A stretch of 45,310 nt of DNA, taken from assembly GCA_016290385.1 (NCBI GenBank), contig JAEETO010000008.1, forward strand, positions 1-45,310, written 5' to 3'. Numbering within the stretch: position 1 is the stretch's first letter; the number at the start of each line of letters is the position of its first letter. Shown here in pieces: positions 41,022 to 45,310 of this stretch. The notes under the pieces were generated by a model. It was not told the origin of the DNA. It ran no database searches and saw only the letters and a program-made list of their open reading frames with translations. This DNA is from Bacteroidales bacterium. GTDB taxonomy: Bacteria; Bacteroidota; Bacteroidia; Bacteroidales; UBA932. The position numbers and the translations under genes were made by a program.

Positions 41022-42676
41022 TTGAACGTCATATATGGTATGGATGCACCGACATAGCGCGTCCATTCCTGTTGGGTCAGATTACGGTTGATTTTGTCGT
41101 ACAGCTGCGCAGCCATGTCGTCAGCCGAAGAATACAACAGGAGGACACTTCCTGCGGATGTTCCGATCCACACGGATTTCCCGTCCGCATCGCCGCATAC
41201 GGCAAGTGTCCACCCGTCAAAAGTATAATCCACAGGCACCAGCCACTCTGCCGGAATCTCCTTGCCGTTTGCCACACGCTTGCCGGCATTTTCCGCCTCC
41301 AGCTCCTCGCGGAAAGACAATCCGCTCTCGAAAGGCATGTTGTCCAGATTCCAGATGTAGGCCGCCTTGTCATAGCCGCCCGTAACGACGACGGAACCGA
41401 GCATGTCCATGCTCATGCACCGGGCCTTGTGGGCGGACAGCACCTCCAGTACGCGGTTGTATGGGTTGACCGGATATACCGTGCCATCCTCCACGCCGAG
41501 CAACAGGCATTTGCTTGCCTTGTCATAATGTGCGGCCGTTACCACTTCCTTCACCAAAGGGGTCTTATCTGCCATACGGCCCGAAGCATCCATCTCGGCA
41601 TAGGAGCCGTCCGCATAGAACAAGCAGATGGAACCTTCCCGTTCGACAATGGCAGACAGCGGTTTGTCAAGGCTCACTTGTCCCGTTATCTTTCCGTCGG
41701 CATACCAGCACAGGCTCCTGCGTCCTGCCACGAGCAAGCGGCCACCCACCGGGAAGAGTTTGAAATAATTATCCTCCGGCAACGGCACGACCTCATTTTT
41801 CCCATTGAAGTCCAGAAGGCACAAAGGCCCTTTCAGGGAAAGGGTATAGATTTTCCCGGCCAGCACCGTCACATCCCGGAAATCGTACGCCGGATCGAAC
41901 AACAAAACCTTGGAAGTAATCCGCCTGGTTCCGTTGTTCACAGCCGCGGTAAGCCATTCCACCTCTCCGTAATTGGTCACGACCACACTTTGTCCGGGTG
42001 TACCGGGGATCTGCGAGATGGCGTTCACGGCGCCACCTTCGCGGACCTTATAGCGCGGAATACCGCCGGTGGCCTGTGCCAGGGATTTGAAAGTTTCAGA
42101 ATAATACTGGTTTCCCCTATTGCTCTTGAGGAAATACCAGCTGGCGTAGGCAAGAATGTCGGCCACCTCCGTCTCGCCGGCTTCCCGGCGGACCTGGGAG
42201 CTCACCGCCAGGCCCTTGGCCTGGGTGCGCCGGTTCAACGTGTCTGCCACGTTTCTGGCATGCGTCGCCTCATCCCTTTGTTCCAGCGCGATCTCCTGTT
42301 GCCGCTCCGCGTTGGCACGTTCCCGCTCAGCCACGCCCGCCGCTTCATTCGCCTTGCGCTCAGCCTGACGGGCAGCACGGCTTTCCATCTCGGCACGCGC
42401 GGCATTCCGGGTAGCCAGGTTGGACTGTTCCTCGGCACGGTCACGCTGCTGGTCGGAAATCGCTTTCTGCTGATAGGCGATATCCTCCATCTGCTGGCTG
42501 ACGCGCTTCACGATGGCGGCATCCTTCTCGGCAGCCACCAGCCGGTCCATCTCATCCTGCACGGCGGCCAACTCCCGCTTGGACTGCCGGCGGCCCATGT
42601 GATAGGCGGTGACAGCCACACCGGCGATGACGGCCAATGCGATCAGAGACGATACGATGATTGAACGGCGTTTCAC
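41018..42676 (-). CDS. Membrane-anchored coiled-coil and WD40-like beta-propeller protein
   Basis: The 552-residue protein has an N-terminal membrane anchor (SLIALAVIAGVAVTAYHMG, residues 10-28) and a long charged coiled coil to about residue 165 (QRDRAEEQSNLATRNAARAE, ERERANAERQQEIALEQRDE). A short helical bundle (EVADILAYASWYFLKSNRGN) leads into a C-terminal propeller that includes a clear WD-type blade, SMDMLGSVVVTGGYDKAAYIWNLDNM (quoted here in part: VVVTGGYDKAAYIWNLDN). It resembles the WD40 parts of bacterial signalling proteins that follow a coiled coil, but no effector domain is attached. With the orientation assumed from the anchor, the propeller could lie on either side of the membrane. 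It overlaps the SpoIIE gene and the sensor gene by 4 nt each. A scaffold for the cascade is my inference. Confidence 0.85.
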   Translation of the reverse strand: MKRRSIIVSSLIALAVIAGVAVTAYHMGRRQSKRELAAVQDEMDRLVAAEKDAAIVKRVSQQMEDIAYQQKAISDQQRDRAEEQSNLATRNAARAEMESRAARQAERKANEAAGVAERERANAERQQEIALEQRDEATHARNVADTLNRRTQAKGLAVSSQVRREAGETEVADILAYASWYFLKSNRGNQYYSETFKSLAQATGGIPRYKVREGGAVNAISQIPGTPGQSVVVTNYGEVEWLTAAVNNGTRRITSKVLLFDPAYDFRDVTVLAGKIYTLSLKGPLCLLDFNGKNEVVPLPEDNYFKLFPVGGRLLVAGRRSLCWYADGKITGQVSLDKPLSAIVEREGSICLFYADGSYAEMDASGRMADKTPLVKEVVTAAHYDKASKCLLLGVEDGTVYPVNPYNRVLEVLSAHKARCMSMDMLGSVVVTGGYDKAAYIWNLDNMPFESGLSFREELEAENAGKRVANGKEIPAEWLVPVDYTFDGWTLAVCGDADGKSVWIGTSAGSVLLLYSSADDMAAQLYDKINRNLTQQEWTRYVGASIPYMTFK

Positions 42677-43836
42677 TTTCTGCGGATTACTAATTGGGTA
42701 ATATCATCACTCTGGGGTGCCCCATCAACAAACTCGATGACTTTGGCATTGATCGTGTCAACGATCTGCTTGCTGGAAGCGCCTTTCAGTTCAGCCAGCA
42801 CAGCCGCCAGCCTGTCTTCTCCGAATTGGCCGTGATCCTTGTCCTCGGCTTCGGTCACGCCATCAGTGTACATCACGAGGGCATCGCCGTCGTTCAGCTG
42901 AAGCGTCTCTTTATTGTAAGGCATGCCTCCCATCGCGCCGAGCACCAGGTTGCAGGAGCACTTTAACATCTCGACGCTGCCGTCGGCATGAAGGATGAAA
43001 GGCGGATTATGTCCGGCATTGGTAAATTCGACCAGACCGGTCTGCAAGTCATAAATGCCATAGAAAACGGTCACGAACATGGAGTTCACGCTTTCATCGC
43101 AAAGCATGTCGTTGACTGTCTTCATGCACTCGTCCGGAGACTGGGCACGCGTGCCGATCGCCTTGATGAGCGTATGGCTGACCGCCATGAAGATGGAGGC
43201 CGGAACCCCTTTGCCGCTCACGTCGGCGATGGTAAAGCCGATCCGATGGTCATCGATCGGGAAGAAGTCATAGAAATCACCGCCCACATCCTTGGCGGCC
43301 AGCATGCTGGCATAGATATCCACTTTCCCGGCATCGGCCATTTTCAGATCGAAGTTCCGGGGCAGGATGCCTTGCTGGATCTCACGCGCGACAGACAGGT
43401 CGCTCTGGATATCCACCAGCGTGGCATGTTCCTTCTGAGCACTCCGGATATATTCAATCTGCTCCACGGCTTTGTCGATGGTAATCTGCAAGTCATCCAG
43501 GTCTATCGGTTTGGTGGCGAAATCAAAGGCCCCGTTGTTCATGGCATGGCGGATGTTGTCCATATCACCGTATGCACTGACCATGATGCACTTCAAGGAC
43601 GGGTTACGCATCTCGTTGACTTTGGCCAGCAAAGTCAGTCCGTCCATTTCGGGCATGTTGATATCCGAAAGGATGATGGCAATATCCGGATTCTTCAATA
43701 AGATCTGCAGTGCCTCAAGTCCGTTATGGGCAAAGAAGAACTCATATTCGCCTTTTCTGATCTTTCTACGGAAATATTGCGTCAACAGCAACTCAAGATC
43801 GGTTTCATCGTCAACGCTGAGAATTTTAACGGCCAT
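42673..43836 (-). CDS. Receiver + SpoIIE/RsbU-type PP2C phosphatase
   Basis: The 387-residue cytosolic protein has an N-terminal CheY-like receiver (residues 1-125, acidic pair Asp9-Asp10, phospho-acceptor Asp58 in LSDINMPEMDG, Lys in FATKPID). A coiled-coil linker (EQIEYIRSAQKEHATLVDIQ) leads to a PP2C/SpoIIE phosphatase with LAAKDVGGDFYDFFPID, IADVSGKGVPASIFM, VMYTDGVTEAED and the C-terminal SDDITQLVIRRK. The metal-binding Asp residues are all in place. Such proteins dephosphorylate anti-anti-sigma factors or related partners, but no STAS or anti-sigma gene is in the window. It is the first gene of the seven-gene operon, with a strong promoter 49 nt upstream, and its receiver is the likely end point of the kinase genes downstream. 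Confidence 0.94.
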   Translation of the reverse strand: MAVKILSVDDETDLELLLTQYFRRKIRKGEYEFFFAHNGLEALQILLKNPDIAIILSDINMPEMDGLTLLAKVNEMRNPSLKCIMVSAYGDMDNIRHAMNNGAFDFATKPIDLDDLQITIDKAVEQIEYIRSAQKEHATLVDIQSDLSVAREIQQGILPRNFDLKMADAGKVDIYASMLAAKDVGGDFYDFFPIDDHRIGFTIADVSGKGVPASIFMAVSHTLIKAIGTRAQSPDECMKTVNDMLCDESVNSMFVTVFYGIYDLQTGLVEFTNAGHNPPFILHADGSVEMLKCSCNLVLGAMGGMPYNKETLQLNDGDALVMYTDGVTEAEDKDHGQFGEDRLAAVLAELKGASSKQIVDTINAKVIEFVDGAPQSDDITQLVIRRK

Positions 43837-43884
43837 GGTTAAAATGAAAACTACTAATCAGATATACTTATTATTAATAAAGAG

Positions 43885-43915
43885 CAAAACTACAGAAAAA
43901 ATCAAAAAAATCAAA
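43885..43915 (-). promoter_or_regulatory. Promoter of the seven-gene signalling/biosynthesis operon
   Basis: On the minus strand, TTTG at 43915-43912 and TAGTTTTG at 43892-43885 match the -33 and -7 elements of Bacteroidota promoters exactly, with a 19-nt spacer. Transcription should start near 43878, about 40 nt before the ATG at 43836. Confidence 0.75.
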
Positions 43916-43927
43916 AACATACGACAT

Positions 43928-43954
43928 TTCGAGCCCCAAGCGGGTCACAAAAAA
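43928..43954 (+). repeat. Inverted copy of the tRNA-Lys 3' end (27 nt)
   Basis: These 27 nt are identical to the 3' end of the tRNA-Lys gene plus six As beyond it, and lie in the opposite orientation. The other copy is at 44067-44093 on the minus strand, so the two form a perfect inverted repeat enclosing 112 nt. The 5' part of a tRNA is absent next to this copy. It could be a relic of an attachment site, of a lost second tRNA, or of an inversion. Confidence 0.8.
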
Positions 43955-43964
43955 AGCGAAGCGC

Positions 43965-44030
43965 CGGCCGAAGGCCGAGGGGTCTGGGGATATGCCCCAG
44001 TAGAAAAAGAGCCAGCCCTCGGGCTGGCTC
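43965..44030. other. Three successive hairpins between the operon promoter and tRNA-Lys
   Basis: CGGCC/GGCCG at 43965-43977 (loop GAA), CTGGGG/CCCCAG at 43984-44000 (5-nt loop), and a perfect 10-bp stem at 44009-44018 and 44021-44030 with a 2-nt centre. This stretch has no coding gene that I accept. It may insulate the tRNA from the operon or be a genome-specific intergenic repeat. Confidence 0.6.
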
Positions 44031-44078
44031 GGTCACAAAAAAGAATAGCAGCTGTAGCTGCTATTCTTTTTTGTGACC
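44031..44078 (-). terminator. 48-bp perfect palindrome acting as tRNA-Lys terminator
   Basis: Positions 44031-44053 are exactly complementary to 44056-44078, with a 2-nt centre. On the minus strand a strong stem (AGAATAGCAGCT with AGCTGCTATTCT) is followed by six Ts, a rho-independent terminator after tRNA-Lys. Because it is symmetric it would work on both strands. The outer arms contain the last five nucleotides of the tRNA gene, so readthrough RNA could pair with the acceptor end. Confidence 0.8.
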
Positions 44079-44093
44079 CGCTTGGGGCTCGAA
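44067..44093 (-). repeat. tRNA-Lys 3'-end copy of the 27-nt inverted repeat
   Basis: This is the partner of the plus-strand copy at 43928-43954. It covers the T-loop to discriminator part of the tRNA gene and six flanking bases. Confidence 0.8.
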
Positions 44094-44146
44094 CCCAAGA
44101 CCCCAGCATTAAAAGTGCTGTGCTCTACCAACTGAGCTAGCGAGTC
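44074..44146 (-). tRNA. tRNA-Lys (anticodon UUU)
   Basis: The minus strand folds into a complete 73-nt cloverleaf. The acceptor stem is GACTCGC with GCGGGTC (one T-G pair), the D arm GCTC/GAGC, the anticodon stem CAGCA/TGCTG around the loop CTTTTAA (anticodon TTT), and the T arm TTGGG/CCCAA with loop TTCGAGC. The discriminator base is A. CCA is not encoded, so it must be added after transcription. A good promoter lies just upstream and a strong terminator just downstream, so it is transcribed alone. A 5-bp hairpin (44148-44161) sits in the short precursor leader. Confidence 0.96.
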
Positions 44147-44164
44147 TTCCCTAAAAAGGGACTG

Positions 44165-44195
44165 CAAAGGTATGCAATAATTTATTAATTGCAAA
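44165..44195 (-). promoter_or_regulatory. Promoter of tRNA-Lys
   Basis: On the minus strand, TTTG at 44195-44192 and TACCTTTG at 44172-44165 match both Bacteroidota promoter elements with a 19-nt spacer. Transcription should start near 44158, about 12 nt before the mature 5' end. The -33 element shares bases with the T-tract of the nqrF terminator. Confidence 0.75.
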
Positions 44196-44226
44196 AAAAT
44201 CGGGCCGACTTTTCAGCCGGCCCGAT
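44193..44226 (-). terminator. Rho-independent terminator after nqrF
   Basis: On the minus strand a perfect 9-bp stem (ATCGGGCCG at 44226-44218 with CGGCCCGAT at 44207-44199) and a 10-nt loop are followed by a T-run to 44193. It begins 4 nt beyond the nqrF stop codon and should end the nqr operon. Confidence 0.9.
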
Positions 44227-44230
44227 CAAA

Positions 44231-45310
44231 TTAAGCTCCGAAATTATCGTACAGGATGCTCTCGGGCGCAACGCCGAGCGAATCCAGCAGATTCACGACG
44301 GACGAAACCATCATCGGCGGACCGCACATGAAGTACTTGATGTCCTCCGGCGCTTCGTGATCCTTGAGGTAAGTCTCGTTCATCACGTTGTGCACGAAGC
44401 CGGCCGTGTACTTCACGCCTGCGGCATCGGCAGCCGGGTCCGGACGGTCGAGCGCCAGATGGAAGTGGAAGTTGGGGAACTCCTTCTCGATCTCTGCAAA
44501 ATCCTCAAGGTAGAATGCCTCGACGAGGGCGCGGGCACCGTAGAAGAAATGGACTTCCTTCTTGGTCTTGAGCGTCTTGAACAGATGCATGATATGGCTG
44601 CGGAGCGGAGCCATGCCGGCGCCGCCGCCCACGAAGATGTATTCCTGGCTGTCCGGATCGTCCTTCGGGAGCAGGAACTCGCCGTAAGGACCGCTGATCC
44701 ACACCTTGTCGCCCGGCTTGCGGGAGAACACGAAAGTGGAAGCGATGCCCGGAGGCACCGGCAACATCTTGAACACGCCCTTCGGCTGGCTGCGGTCGAA
44801 CGGCGGCGTAGCGATACGCACATTGAGCTTGATGACGTTCTTCTCGGCCGGGTACGAAGCCATCGAGTAGGCACGGATGGTCGGCACGGTATTCTTGTAC
44901 TTGAGGTCGAAGAAACCGTATTTCTCCCAGTCGGCGCGGTAGATCGGATCCACGTCCATGTCGGCGAAATTGACGTCGTAGACCGGGATGTCGATCTGGA
45001 TGTATTCACCGCTCTTGAACTCAATGTTCTCGCCTTCCGGCAACTTGACCGTGAACTCCTTGATGAAGGTAGCCACGTTCTTGTTGGAGATGACTTCGCA
45101 TTCGAGCTTCTTGACGCTGAGCGCGGAATCGGGCACCTGGATCTTGAGGTTGTCCTTGACCTTCACCTGGCAGCCGAGGCGCCAGTTGTCGGCGATCTGC
45201 TTGCGGGTGAAGAAACCGACCTCGGTCGGGAGGATGCTTCCGCCGCCCTCGAGGACCTGGCACTTGCACTGGCCGCAGTTGCCCTTGCCACCGCAGGCCG
45301 AGGGAAGGAA
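44231..45310 (-). CDS. nqrF: Na+-translocating NADH:quinone reductase subunit F, 5' end missing
   Basis: The visible 359 codons run off the right edge, so the N-terminal membrane helix and the start of the ferredoxin domain lie outside. The frame begins with FLPSACGGKGNCGQCKCQ, three of the four [2Fe-2S] cysteines, and the fourth is in WRLGCQVK. An FAD-binding domain follows (IRAYSMASYPAEKN). The NADH domain has FVGGGAGMAPLRSHIMHLF, HFFYGARALVEAFY and YFMCGPPMMVSSVVNLLDSL, and the protein ends LYDNFGA. NqrF takes electrons from NADH into the Na+-pumping complex in the inner membrane. It is the last nqr gene, since a terminator follows. The in-frame GTG at 45166 is internal and not a true start. 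Confidence 0.95.
   Translation of the reverse strand, partial: FLPSACGGKGNCGQCKCQVLEGGGSILPTEVGFFTRKQIADNWRLGCQVKVKDNLKIQVPDSALSVKKLECEVISNKNVATFIKEFTVKLPEGENIEFKSGEYIQIDIPVYDVNFADMDVDPIYRADWEKYGFFDLKYKNTVPTIRAYSMASYPAEKNVIKLNVRIATPPFDRSQPKGVFKMLPVPPGIASTFVFSRKPGDKVWISGPYGEFLLPKDDPDSQEYIFVGGGAGMAPLRSHIMHLFKTLKTKKEVHFFYGARALVEAFYLEDFAEIEKEFPNFHFHLALDRPDPAADAAGVKYTAGFVHNVMNETYLKDHEAPEDIKYFMCGPPMMVSSVVNLLDSLGVAPESILYDNFGA

Noticed and set aside
41072-42664. 530-codon plus-strand frame
   Set aside because: It is antisense to the WD40-like gene, whose coiled coil and propeller are clear.
43928-44093. CRISPR array or integrated element bounded by tRNA repeats
   Set aside because: The copies are inverted, differ in length and enclose only 112 nt with no integrase, so neither a CRISPR array nor a present-day element is supported.
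43472-44140. 222-codon plus-strand frame
   Set aside because: It runs antisense through the SpoIIE gene, then through the repeats and tRNA-Lys. Its C-terminal peptide is just the reverse of the tRNA gene.

Overview
The window looks like a chromosome segment from an anaerobic, fairly GC-rich member of the Bacteroidota, most likely a Bacteroidales. The reasons are a short housekeeping sigma factor starting [15 protein letters not shown], promoters of the Bacteroidota type (TTTG, about 19 nt, TAnnTTTG), a TonB-dependent receptor, an Na+-NQR subunit, and very little use of Shine-Dalgarno sequences. No integrase, transposase, phage gene or CRISPR array was seen. I worked by reading only, so family assignments rest on motifs and general resemblance.

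Layout. (1) 1-7257, minus strand: housekeeping block htrA-like protease, rpoD, alanine/glycine symporter, argS, ygiQ and a small acidic protein. (2) 7275-12147, plus strand: dnaN, a DnaQ-like exonuclease, a small protein resembling a degenerate FAH fold and a YfhO-type membrane protein. (3) 12166-27561, plus strand, gaps of at most 18 nt: a large glycan island. It encodes a legionaminic-acid-type nonulosonate pathway (LegB, LegC, NeuD/LegH-like, LegI, LegG, PtmE, LegF). A five-gene acyl/deacyl module (ACP, KAS III, GNAT/FemAB-like acyltransferase, NodB-fold deacetylase, NeuD) is embedded in it. A class III PLP enzyme, a PtmA-like SDR and two tandem Cys-rich GT-B-like proteins follow. (4) 27553-31087, minus strand: UDP-xylose synthase-like enzyme, Wzx-type flippase and GT2 glycosyltransferase. 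(5) 31200-31697, plus strand: a small DUF6359-like exported protein with an unusually strong Shine-Dalgarno. (6) 31682-43915, minus strand: a tightly packed seven-gene operon from one good promoter: receiver+SpoIIE phosphatase, membrane coiled-coil/beta-propeller protein, periplasmic-propeller kinase-like sensor lacking the phospho-His, soluble histidine kinase, TonB-dependent receptor, NRPS-like A-T-TE protein and an LPG-synthase-TM flippase-like protein. (7) 43928-44226: nested inverted repeats around tRNA-Lys(UUU). (8) 44231 to the window end, minus strand: nqrF, missing its 5' end.

Two regions stand out. The nonulosonate island appears able to make a CMP-activated legionaminic-type sugar, and it carries the enzymes to swap its N-acetyl for another acyl group. 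The seven-gene operon couples a small peptide-synthetase-like enzyme and an outer-membrane receptor to a phospho-signalling cascade, and I do not recognise it as a described system. It is my first choice for something new here.
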